Part shown: positions 1 through 5,892 of the stretch, in pieces
Position numbering within the stretch: the stretch's first letter is position 1
Layout of the letters: every line of letters starts with the position of its first letter
Assembly: GCA_938004025.1 (NCBI GenBank)
Contig: CALKXC010000450.1
Coordinates: 1-8,820, forward strand
DNA from: an uncultured Leucothrix sp.
Lineage (GTDB): Bacteria > Pseudomonadota > Gammaproteobacteria > Thiotrichales > Thiotrichaceae
DNA: 8,820 nucleotides
Direction: 5' to 3'
Position numbers and translations under genes: made by a program
The notes under the pieces: generated by a model
Database searches by the model: none
The model's input: the letters and a program-made list of their open reading frames with translations, nothing else
Told to the model about the DNA's origin: nothing

Positions 1-63
1 CTACCACATTTTGTTGGTGCCGCTAATGAGGAAAAAGAAGTTCCAACGAGGGTAACAGGATGA
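1..63 (+). CDS. petB: Cytochrome b of the bc1 complex, C-terminal end only (partial)
   Basis: Reading from base 1 gives a 20-residue open tail, ending in VPTRVTG and a TGA at 61-63, with no start inside the window. The stop overlaps the petC start as ATGA. Position is the main argument: petB immediately precedes petC in proteobacterial bc1 operons, and a charged hydrophilic tail rich in Glu and Lys and ending near PxRVT fits the cytoplasmic C-terminus of cytochrome b. The membrane helices and haem ligands lie upstream, so the identity is inferred from context rather than from domain evidence. Confidence 0.65.
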   Translation, partial: LPHFVGAANEEKEVPTRVTG

Positions 64-815
64 AATTGAACTCATTTAAATTACTACTTGCTGCTGCTTT
101 TTTAAGTTTAGCAGTAGCCCCAGCTGCATACAGTGCTGCTGAGAAAGAGCCGAATTTGGATGCTAACGTCGATGTTAGTGACAAGGTAAGTTTGGCTAGG
201 GGCGCTAAGTACTATGCGAACTTCTGCATGGGTTGTCACTCTCTAGAGTTTAGCCGTTACAATCGTGTAGCGACTGACCTCGGTTTGACTGAAGCGGATA
301 TTAAGCCTTTAATCTTTACTCGTGATGATGATGACAACATTCATAAGCCTGGTGCTTTGATGGTCAACGCATTGCGCACTAAAGATGCGATTCGCTGGTT
401 TGGTATCGCTCCGCCAGATTTGACCGTCATTGCCCGTTCAAGAGGTGGTGGTGATTGGCTATATAGTTACTTCAAAGGTTTCTATAAAGACGATAGCCGT
501 CCTTTCGGTGTAAATAATCTGTATTTCCCTAACGTTGGTATGCCGCATGTTCTTCAAGAACTTCAAGGCTTGCAGCAGCGCGAGGTGGATGCAGAGGGTA
601 ACCCTACAAGCACTTTGACTATTTTAGAGCCAGGTAAGTTGAGTGTTGGAGAGTATGATCAAGTTGCAAAAGACTTAACAAACTTCCTAGTATATGTGGG
701 TGAGCCAGCTCAGTTACACCGTACATTTTATGGAATCTTGACGCTTTTATTCCTTTTAGTTCTCTTAGTATTATCTTATTTACTTAAGAAAGAGTTCTGG
801 AAAGATATTCATTAA
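60..815 (+). CDS. petC: Cytochrome c1 of the ubiquinol-cytochrome c reductase (bc1) complex
   Basis: This 251-residue protein is the haem c subunit of respiratory complex III; it takes electrons from the Rieske protein and passes them to soluble or membrane cytochrome c in the periplasm. A signal peptide covers about residues 1-26 (Lys start, Leu/Ala core, AYSA end). The haem attachment motif CMGCH is at residues 56-60, with H60 as one axial ligand. M161 in the NVGMPH segment is the likely second ligand. The RSRGGGDWLYSY and FYKDDSRPFG stretches are family-typical. One C-terminal membrane anchor spans about residues 222-243, followed by the basic cytoplasmic end KKEFWKDIH. Length is normal for the short gammaproteobacterial form. 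A GAGGG ribosome site at 48-52 lies 7 bases before the ATG, and the start overlaps the preceding cytochrome b stop, so the two are translationally coupled. A terminator follows at 840-866. Confidence 0.96.
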   Translation: MKLNSFKLLLAAAFLSLAVAPAAYSAAEKEPNLDANVDVSDKVSLARGAKYYANFCMGCHSLEFSRYNRVATDLGLTEADIKPLIFTRDDDDNIHKPGALMVNALRTKDAIRWFGIAPPDLTVIARSRGGGDWLYSYFKGFYKDDSRPFGVNNLYFPNVGMPHVLQELQGLQQREVDAEGNPTSTLTILEPGKLSVGEYDQVAKDLTNFLVYVGEPAQLHRTFYGILTLLFLLVLLVLSYLLKKEFWKDIH

Positions 816-839
816 TCGCGTTTTGCTGTAGTATCGCGA

Positions 840-866
840 GGCTGCCCAATCCTAGGGCAGCCTTTT
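840..866 (+). terminator. Rho-independent terminator after petC
   Basis: A perfect 8-bp GC-rich stem, GGCTGCCC (840-847) with GGGCAGCC (855-862), encloses a 7-base loop and is followed directly by TTTT (863-866). It sits 24 bases after the petC stop and before the sspA ribosome site, so it should end the bc1 operon transcript. There is no A-run on the 5' side, so it would work on the + strand only. A smaller arm pair, TCGCG (816-820) with CGCGA (835-839), forms a second possible hairpin just upstream of the main stem. Confidence 0.88.
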
Positions 867-889
867 GCATTTGGATTTGGGAGAATTGA

Positions 890-1519
890 ATGAGTTCAGT
901 TTCTAACCGCCGTTCTGTTATGACGCTATTTACCTTACCTGATTGTGCTGATTGTCACAGGGTAAGAATCGTTTTAGCTGAGAAAGACATTACCGTTGAT
1001 ATCATCGAAATTGATCCGGACAATAAACCGGAGGACCTTGCAGAACTGAATCCATACAACACTGCGCCGACCTTAATTGATCGTGACTTAGTCTTGTATG
1101 ATGCTAGAGTAATTATGGAGTACCTAGACGAGCGTTTCCCGCACCCGCCTTTGATGCCCGTTGATCCGGTTACTCGCGCTCATTCAAGATTGGCTTTGTA
1201 CCGAATTGAAAAAGATTGGTACAGCTTGCTTAGAGATATGGATGGTGGCGTTCCTGAAAAGGCCGATCGTGCACGCAATATTCTTCGTTCTGGTGTGTTG
1301 TCAGCCGTTGATGTATTTGCGATCAAACCTTATTTCTTAAGTACTGAATTTTCACTCGTTGATTGTACGATTGCACCGGTGCTTTGGAGACTTCCTAAGT
1401 ATGGGATTGATATGCCGGCGACTGACGTAAAACCTCTTATGCGCTATATGGACCGTGTATTTTCACGGGAGATGTTCCAAGAGTCATTAACTGAAACGGA
1501 AAAATCTATTCGTCCATGA
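890..1519 (+). CDS. sspA: Stringent starvation protein A (RNA polymerase-associated, GST-like fold)
   Basis: The 209-residue protein matches E. coli SspA (about 212) throughout. SspA binds RNA polymerase and alters promoter choice during starvation and stationary phase; it supports acid tolerance and, in several pathogens, virulence gene expression. The N-terminal thioredoxin-like domain covers about residues 9-85, with RSVMTLF at the start and VRIVLAEK at 25-32. The hallmark MEYLDERFPHPPLMP segment follows; its surface-pocket residues P84-H85-P86 fall at the same numbers as in E. coli. The all-helical C-terminal domain contains RIEKDWY, EFSLVDC and LWRLP. A GGGAG ribosome site at 879-883 stands 6 bases before the ATG, and the stop overlaps sspB. 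An oddity is C19-A-D-C22, a CxxC where E. coli has no cysteines. No obvious promoter is visible in the short gap after the petC terminator, so transcription may start within petC or come from partial read-through. Confidence 0.95.
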   Translation: MSSVSNRRSVMTLFTLPDCADCHRVRIVLAEKDITVDIIEIDPDNKPEDLAELNPYNTAPTLIDRDLVLYDARVIMEYLDERFPHPPLMPVDPVTRAHSRLALYRIEKDWYSLLRDMDGGVPEKADRARNILRSGVLSAVDVFAIKPYFLSTEFSLVDCTIAPVLWRLPKYGIDMPATDVKPLMRYMDRVFSREMFQESLTETEKSIRP

Positions 1520-1926
1520 TGACCTCAAATAGACCTTATTTGATGAGAGCCATGTACGATTGGATTCTCGATAATGAGTTAACACCTCATGTAATGATTG
1601 ATGCAGAAATGCCGAACGTTGAGATTCCTCGTCAATACGTTGAGGATGGTAAAATAATATTAAATGTTGCGCCACGCGCTGTTCAAGGTTTTCTTATAGA
1701 TAATGATTGCCTTGCTTTTAATGCGCGCTTTGGTGGTAGGCCTTACGACATCTATGCGCCAATCAATGCTATTCGTGCGGTTTATGCCGCTGAAAATAAC
1801 GAAGGCATGATGTTTGATAAATTGCCTGAAACAGACCCTGAACCACCAAAAGATACTAATGATTCTGTCGAAGATTCGCCTGCGCCCGATAAAAGTAAGA
1901 GGCCAACACTTCGTGTTGTAAAATGA
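1516..1926 (+). CDS. sspB: Stringent starvation protein B, ClpXP specificity adaptor
   Basis: SspB delivers ssrA-tagged proteins, made when ribosomes stall, and some other substrates such as RseA fragments to the ClpXP protease in the cytoplasm. The 136-residue protein has the SspB substrate-binding domain at about residues 5-97 (NRPYLMRAMYDWILDN at the start, then the GRPYDIYAPINAIRAVYA segment). An acidic, Pro-rich flexible linker runs from about 103 to 128. The C-terminal tail RPTLRVVK is the XB motif that docks on the ClpX N-domain (E. coli ends in LRVVK). It is shorter than the E. coli protein, mainly in the linker. Two adjacent ATGs (1516 and 1519) are possible starts; 1519 gives MTSNRPYL, closest to relatives. 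The start overlaps the sspA stop as ATGA and there is no good ribosome site close by, which suggests translational coupling. The 3' end likewise overlaps folA. Confidence 0.95.
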   Translation: MMTSNRPYLMRAMYDWILDNELTPHVMIDAEMPNVEIPRQYVEDGKIILNVAPRAVQGFLIDNDCLAFNARFGGRPYDIYAPINAIRAVYAAENNEGMMFDKLPETDPEPPKDTNDSVEDSPAPDKSKRPTLRVVK

Positions 1927-2423
1927 TGGTTTCAATGATCGCAGCCATGTCAAAAGGTCGGGTGATTGGTCTCAACGGATCAATGCCGTGGCATCTACCT
2001 GCTGACCTAGCACACTTTAAGCGATCAACAATGGGTCGCCCTGTCATCATGGGTCGAAAGACTTACGATTCCATTGGGAAACCATTGCCTGGTAGAAAAA
2101 ATATCGTGCTTTCAAGATCCTGTAGCTTACAGTTAGCGGGATGTACTGTCGTATGTACCTTAGATAGCGCACTATCTAAGCTTGGTGATTTTTCGGAAGT
2201 ATTCATTATTGGCGGGCAGCAGTTATATCAGCAAGCTCTTCCTCTTGCCGATCGTTTATATTTGACGCATATTGATGCCGAGTTTGAAGGTGATACTTTT
2301 TTTCCTGATTATTTAGGGTTCCAATGGGAGCAGCTGAGTATCGATTCGCATTCAAGTGATGCAAAAAATCCATGGCCATATCGATTCGAAGTTCTAGAAA
2401 GAGTACGAATACCTAGCGAATAG
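1923..2423 (+). CDS. folA: Dihydrofolate reductase
   Basis: This enzyme reduces dihydrofolate to tetrahydrofolate with NADPH in the cytoplasm, supplying one-carbon carriers for thymidylate, purine and Met synthesis; it is the trimethoprim target. It is a chromosomal-type DHFR of 166 residues (E. coli 159). Recognisable parts are VIGLNGSMPWHLPADLAHF with the catalytic Asp (D28 from the first ATG), then GRPVIMGRKTYDSIG, PLPGRKNIVLSR, the nucleotide-binding FIIGGQQLY, and LYLTHIDAEFEGDTFFP. Two ATGs, 1923 and 1926, are possible; 1926 gives MVSMIAAM, which aligns end to end with E. coli MISLIAAL and places the catalytic Asp at 27, so I prefer it. The first ATG overlaps the sspB stop. The nearest purine-rich ribosome-like site (AAGAGG, 1897-1902) is about 20 bases away, so coupling to sspB translation is likely. 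No substitution typical of plasmid-borne dfr genes stands out. Confidence 0.96.
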   Translation: MMVSMIAAMSKGRVIGLNGSMPWHLPADLAHFKRSTMGRPVIMGRKTYDSIGKPLPGRKNIVLSRSCSLQLAGCTVVCTLDSALSKLGDFSEVFIIGGQQLYQQALPLADRLYLTHIDAEFEGDTFFPDYLGFQWEQLSIDSHSSDAKNPWPYRFEVLERVRIPSE

Positions 2424-2434
2424 GGTGACTACCA

Positions 2435-3775
2435 ATGAGTACACTATTGATCTGTAATGTTCAGATTGTCAATGAAGGTCTGATACAAGAAGCAGATGTA
2501 TTCATCAAAGATAGTCGTATTGATAGAATTGGAACGGATCTAAGTCACTTAGCTTCAGATCATTACATAGACGGTTTAGGTAATTATTTGTTACCAGGCA
2601 TAATTGACACTCAATCTCGATTATCATCTTCTACCGATTCCCTGAAAAGTATTAAAGTCGAATCTAAGGCAGCTGTTGCTGGTGGGATAACGAGTAGTAT
2701 GCTGTTGCCTAGTCACGGTGAGCATTTGCAGCAACCTTTTGTTGACCTAATCACTCAACAACGGAAAATCTCTTCATTCAATAATTTTTCACTGTACTTT
2801 TTAGGTACACATAACAATCTTGAGGAAGTTCCATTATTAGATTCCGCTAGCTTTTGCGGTGTTTATGTTGATATGGCCAGCAGCAATGATTCCATAAGAG
2901 TTGATGATCACTCATCGTTGGAACGCATCTTTAAAGAATCCCCATCACTCGTTGCCTTTCATGCAGAAGACGCTCCATCAATTTTTGAAAGCGAAGAGAG
3001 CTACAGGCAAATTTATGGTGATTCTGTGCCATTTCAACTTCACGGATCCATTCGTAGTGCAGAGGCCTGCTATGTAGCCGCTTCGGAAGCTTTTGATATT
3101 GCATTAAGTACCCAATCAAGAGCGCATATGCTCAATGTTTCCTCCTTAAAAGAAGTCGAGTTGTTATCCAGTGTTCGACAACAGACATCGCTAATTTCTG
3201 CTGATGTGTGTAGTCACTATTTAACCTTTTCTGATGTGGATTATGCGGACAGAGGGTCATTACTTAAATGTAGGCCGTCTATAAAAAGCGATATCGATCG
3301 GGCAGCGTTAATGCAGGGTTTGTTGGATAATGATGTCGATAGTATTAGCAGCGGCCATACTCCCATTTTTTTAGAAGACAAGCAGGGTCAGTATTTTGAT
3401 GTTCCTTCGGGTCTGCCCCTAGCTCAGTATGCTTTCCCATCTATTCTTGAGCATTATCAAGACCAAATACTTAGCTTAGAGCAAATTGTTCAGAAGACTA
3501 GTCATTCTGTTGCAGATTGCTATGGCGTGGTGGATCGAGGCTATATACGTGAAGGCTATTGGGCTGATTTGGTATTAGTCGATCTAGAGGGAAGCTTTAT
3601 CGCCAGAGACGAAGATGTTTTTTCTGAGGCTGGCTGGACCATCTTCAATGGTAATGAGTTTAGAACATCAGTGACAACAACGATTGTCAACGGCTGCGTG
3701 GTATTTAAAGATGGTTCAATCGTGAGTGATGAACGGCCTGGGGCATCGCTAACATTTGATCAAAGAGCTCCTTGA
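2435..3775 (+). CDS. Dihydroorotase-family protein, probably catalytically inactive
   Basis: The 446-residue product has the length and plan of class I dihydroorotases/amidohydrolases: an N-terminal beta-sandwich part (MSTLLICNVQIVNEG), the strand LLPGIID, AAVAGGITSSMLLP, a TIM-barrel body, and the closing YGVVDRGYIREGYWADLVLVDL. By recalled comparison with active relatives, the metal and catalytic positions are lost. The HxH metal pair is Q60 and R62 (TQSRL). The Lys of the GVKxFM segment is Y144 (GVYVDM). The His of HxLHxST is N234 (HMLNVSS). The catalytic Asp of TDHAP is G307 (SSGHTP). H176 (FHAED) and H261 (CSHYL) remain. Active dihydroorotase closes carbamoyl-aspartate to dihydroorotate in pyrimidine synthesis; this copy is unlikely to do that. 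A structural role, as with the inactive PyrC-like subunits that support aspartate transcarbamoylase in pseudomonads, is possible but only inferred. An AGGGTG ribosome site lies 7 bases before the ATG; the gene follows folA by 11 bases and is probably cotranscribed. There is no frameshift or internal stop, so it is under selection as a protein. Confidence 0.85.
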   Translation: MSTLLICNVQIVNEGLIQEADVFIKDSRIDRIGTDLSHLASDHYIDGLGNYLLPGIIDTQSRLSSSTDSLKSIKVESKAAVAGGITSSMLLPSHGEHLQQPFVDLITQQRKISSFNNFSLYFLGTHNNLEEVPLLDSASFCGVYVDMASSNDSIRVDDHSSLERIFKESPSLVAFHAEDAPSIFESEESYRQIYGDSVPFQLHGSIRSAEACYVAASEAFDIALSTQSRAHMLNVSSLKEVELLSSVRQQTSLISADVCSHYLTFSDVDYADRGSLLKCRPSIKSDIDRAALMQGLLDNDVDSISSGHTPIFLEDKQGQYFDVPSGLPLAQYAFPSILEHYQDQILSLEQIVQKTSHSVADCYGVVDRGYIREGYWADLVLVDLEGSFIARDEDVFSEAGWTIFNGNEFRTSVTTTIVNGCVVFKDGSIVSDERPGASLTFDQRAP

Positions 3776-3798
3776 GTATCTCTTAAAGCTCATTGGTA

Positions 3799-3816
3799 GA
3801 TGTGTAAATTCACATC
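3799..3816. repeat. Inverted repeat GATGTG-N6-CACATC
   Basis: Two perfect 6-base arms (3799-3804 and 3811-3816) flank a 6-base AT spacer 23 bases after the dihydroorotase-like stop. A second, outer arm pair, CTCTT (3780-3784) with AAGAG (3818-3822), could extend it into a larger imperfect hairpin. No T-run follows, so it does not look like a terminator. The TGTG/CACA halves recall Crp/Vfr sites, but the spacing is two bases shorter than that consensus. It could be an operator for another dimeric regulator or an mRNA 3'-end hairpin. Confidence 0.4.
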
Positions 3817-3903
3817 AAAGAGTTGCTAAAAGTGCACTCTGATAAGAGGTACTTCCTTTTAATTGCTCATATTAGTTACAATTGACCCAAATAAAAATAA
3901 GTA

Positions 3904-3930
3904 TTGAGTGAGAAATTCGCTTTTTATATT
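3904..3930 (+). promoter_or_regulatory. Possible sigma-70 promoter for the pil operon
   Basis: TTGAGT (3904-3909) and TATATT (3925-3930) resemble -35 and -10 boxes, but the spacer is 15 bases, shorter than the usual 16-18. The location, about 40 bases before the pilV start and at the head of a four-gene run, makes a promoter here likely. The exact boxes are a guess. Confidence 0.35.
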
Positions 3931-3938
3931 CGAATATA
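3925..3938. promoter_or_regulatory. Perfect 14-base palindrome, possible operator at the pil promoter
   Basis: TATATTCGAATATA reads identically on both strands with no spacer. It overlaps the possible -10 box and sits 31 bases before the pilV ATG, a place where a bound dimeric regulator would block transcription. It does not match the AlgR site known upstream of the Pseudomonas fimU-pilVWXY1 operon, nor a LexA box. An AT-rich palindrome can arise by chance, so the regulatory reading is inference. Confidence 0.4.
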
Positions 3939-3969
3939 GTTCTAAATAATAACGAGGCTGAGTTCGATC

Positions 3970-4506
3970 ATGCCCATAAAAAAATCTCAGTGTGGCTTTA
4001 GTTTAATAGAAGTTTTGGTAGCAGTACTTGTTGTTTCAATCGGTTTGGTTGGGTTAGCAGGTATGCAGCTTGTTGGCTTGAAAGGCAATCAGCAATCCTT
4101 CTCAAAAAACCAAGCGGCACATCATACACAATCACTTCTTGAGCGAATGAGAGGTAATTCAGAGGCCGTTATTAACGGTGATTACACGGTTGATACCGCT
4201 GTCACGGCTTTAAATTGTTCTGCCGGACAACCAATTAACTGTACCGATGCAGCATCTAACTGCAGTGCGGCACAAATTGCTGATTATGATATTTATCAGG
4301 CATTCTGTGGAAGCCAAAATGCTAGCTCGGGAGGAATTCGCGGCGACTTAAGCAGTTCTCAGTTGAAAATTTCTTGCAATGGAGGTTGTGCAACGGGTGA
4401 CGTTTCCATTGATATTTCATGGAAAGAGCAAGCATTAGGTAAGGAGTCCACAGACAGCGGCACAGTTTCTCGGGCACTCAAAATCAATACGAGGATCAGT
4501 CCATGA
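3970..4506 (+). CDS. pilV: Type IV pilus minor pilin PilV
   Basis: The 178-residue protein is a minor pilin of the tip/priming complex that starts type IV pilus assembly and displays PilY1. It has a 9-residue basic prepilin leader ending in Cys-Gly. PilD would cut at G9/F10 and methylate F10; the mature N-terminus FSLIEVLVAV has the Glu at +5 needed for subunit alignment. The hydrophobic helix (to about residue 33) continues into GLAGMQLVGLKGNQQSF and SLLERMRGN, both typical of PilV. The globular part contains six cysteines, suggesting disulfides formed in the periplasm. It is the first gene of the pil cluster here, and its stop overlaps pilW by ATGA. In Pseudomonas a fimU/fimT gene usually stands just before pilV; none is present in this window. 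Confidence 0.92.
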   Translation: MPIKKSQCGFSLIEVLVAVLVVSIGLVGLAGMQLVGLKGNQQSFSKNQAAHHTQSLLERMRGNSEAVINGDYTVDTAVTALNCSAGQPINCTDAASNCSAAQIADYDIYQAFCGSQNASSGGIRGDLSSSQLKISCNGGCATGDVSIDISWKEQALGKESTDSGTVSRALKINTRISP

Positions 4507-5336
4507 ATAACGCTTCATTAAAAAAAGCGCAGCTTGGTCTTTCTCTTGTTGAGCTGCTGGTGGTAATGATTATAGGTTTGTTCATCACTATCGGTATTTC
4601 TTCGGTATACGTGGGAAACAAGAGAAGCAGTATGACTACGAATGAACTGTCTTTGTTGCAGGCAAATGGCAGAGATGTTTTGCAGCAACTAACGCAAGTC
4701 ATCCAGCATACCGGTTATAAATCAACTCGAAGCCCACTCGATCAAGATATGTTCATCCTTGGGCCTGTCACAAACTCTATGTGTGCTGATGGAAGTGACA
4801 GCGTCGCAAATACAGGTCTGTTTGATGTGACCCAGAATGACACCGGCAATGGCGATACCATCGGCGTTGTGTATTTGGGTGATAATTTACTAACGACTGA
4901 TTGTACAGGAACGCAGATTCGTACCGATTGTGCGCTTTCCTTAACCAATTCGGCTCCTGTAGCGGCTGCTAGAATTTATAACTATTTTAGTGCAAATACT
5001 AATGCACAAGGCGTACCAGTACTCACGTGTAGCGGCTCATTGAGCGCAGCTGCAGTTGAAGTTGCTGAGGGTGTTGAAAATCTTCAGTTTAGTTACGGTG
5101 AGGATGCCGATGGTAATGGTGTGCCAGACCGTTTCGTAAGCTCGGATGAAGTTTCAAATTGGGGAAGCATTGTTAGCATTAATGTTGCTGTTTTGGTTCG
5201 CTCTTTGCGACCTGTCGCACCCATTGCTTCTCAACGAGATTATCAACTGCTCGATGATGTAGTCATCACCACCAATGATAAGTTTCTACGCGCAGTTTTT
5301 ACAACAACCATACGTTTACGTAATGCGACTTCATAG
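4503..5336 (+). CDS. pilW: Type IV pilus minor pilin PilW
   Basis: This 277-residue minor pilin is the usual size for PilW, larger than the others. The 12-residue leader ends QLG; cleavage at G12/L13 gives LSLVELLVVM with Glu at +5, followed by a hydrophobic helix to about residue 35. NELSLLQANGRDVLQQL and the C-terminal segment of about residues 190-277 (EGVENLQFSYGED, VAVLVRS, RDYQLLDD, TTTIRLRN) are characteristic. An Asp-rich loop, D201-A-D203-G-N205-G-V-P-D209, has the 1-3-5-9 spacing of EF-hand-like calcium sites; such a loop is common in PilW, but calcium binding is inferred. Four cysteines lie in the mature part. A GAGGA ribosome site at 4491-4495 lies 7 bases before the ATG, and the start overlaps the pilV stop. 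PilW should act with PilV, PilX and PilY1 at the pilus tip. Confidence 0.92.
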   Translation: MNNASLKKAQLGLSLVELLVVMIIGLFITIGISSVYVGNKRSSMTTNELSLLQANGRDVLQQLTQVIQHTGYKSTRSPLDQDMFILGPVTNSMCADGSDSVANTGLFDVTQNDTGNGDTIGVVYLGDNLLTTDCTGTQIRTDCALSLTNSAPVAAARIYNYFSANTNAQGVPVLTCSGSLSAAAVEVAEGVENLQFSYGEDADGNGVPDRFVSSDEVSNWGSIVSINVAVLVRSLRPVAPIASQRDYQLLDDVVITTNDKFLRAVFTTTIRLRNATS

Positions 5337-5345
5337 GAGTCACCA

Positions 5346-5828
5346 GTGAGACATTCATCAATAAAAAAACAACAAGGTGTCGTGTTAATGTGGGCACTAG
5401 CGATTTTATTAGTGCTAACTATTCTTGGCGTTAGCTCGGTACAAAAAGCGAATATGGGTACTAAGATTGCCGGAAACAGCATGGCTTCAATGATGGTATT
5501 TCAAGGCGCAGAGTCTGCCTTAGGTAAGATTAGCAATAATAATTACATTAATGAAGCTTCCCAGCTCGCAGCTGGGGTTAAATATGTTGTGCCTGAGGCG
5601 GCATTGCCAAACGAAGCTGTTAGTGGCGGGAACATAAAATCTGTTGGGTCAGTAATGTTTATGAACCCTGGCCCTTGCCCAGTGACAAGTAGCGCTAATT
5701 CTACTTCAGCAAGTTGTCTCATTTATCAACTTGAGGTTGAGTCACGTTTAAGTGGAACTGGGGCAAGAACAGAGCATGTTCAAGGAGTTGCTATTACGGC
5801 AGCGCCAGCGAATGCTTATAGTAATTAA
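5346..5828 (+). CDS. pilX: Type IV pilus minor pilin PilX
   Basis: The 160-residue protein begins with GTG, supported by AGGAG at 5335-5339, 6 bases upstream, which overlaps the pilW stop. The leader is 11 residues and ends QQG; the mature end is VVLMWALAILLVLTILGVSS, so the +5 residue is Trp instead of the Glu of most pilins. Lack of Glu5 is a recurring trait of the PilX_N family. The segments VQKANMGTKIAGN and VFQGAESALGKI, with the Glu of the Q.AE.AL motif, are typical of PilX, as is the C-terminal stretch with VESRLSGTGARTEHVQG. Two cysteines (about 40% from the end) could form one disulfide. PilX is part of the minor pilin priming complex and bridges PilVW to PilY1. A 64-base A/T-rich gap separates it from pilY1. 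Confidence 0.9.
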   Translation: MRHSSIKKQQGVVLMWALAILLVLTILGVSSVQKANMGTKIAGNSMASMMVFQGAESALGKISNNNYINEASQLAAGVKYVVPEAALPNEAVSGGNIKSVGSVMFMNPGPCPVTSSANSTSASCLIYQLEVESRLSGTGARTEHVQGVAITAAPANAYSN

Positions 5829-5892
5829 ATTATACAATCGATAAATTATTACTCGGCAAGTACAGAAAAAATAAAAATAATAGGATGTTGAT

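Larger units (their letters stand above)
3776..3969. other. Intergenic region between the folA cluster and the pilus operon
   Basis: This 194-base AT-rich gap is the longest non-coding stretch in the window. It has no credible ORF and no clear intrinsic terminator for the upstream genes, because no stem is followed by a T-run. It contains an inverted repeat (3799-3816), a possible promoter (3904-3930) and a perfect palindrome (3925-3938), described separately. A GAGG ribosome site (3954-3957) stands 12 bases before the pilV ATG, a rather long spacing. I found no sigma-54 type GG-N10-GC element. Confidence 0.7.

Noticed and set aside
1660..1953. Minus-strand open frame of 97 codons opposite sspB
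   Set aside because: It lies entirely antisense to sspB and the folA start; its residue composition (Ile/Phe/Trp/Arg rich) has no recognisable domain, while the + strand frames match known families end to end.
3799..3816. Crp/Vfr binding site at TGTG-N6-CACA
   Set aside because: The Crp-type consensus needs eight bases between TGTG and CACA; here there are six, so the half-sites would be on the wrong helical phase.
3838..3887. TTGACC (3882-3887) as a -35 box
   Set aside because: No acceptable -10 sequence lies 15-19 bases downstream.
3766..3900. Intrinsic terminator after the dihydroorotase-like gene
   Set aside because: Inverted repeats exist, but none has a GC-rich stem followed by a T-run; the TTTT at 3857-3860 has no good stem in front of it.
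5829..5892. Separate promoter for pilY1
   Set aside because: The 64-base gap is AT-rich but shows no convincing -35/-10 pair; cotranscription with pilVWX is the simpler reading.
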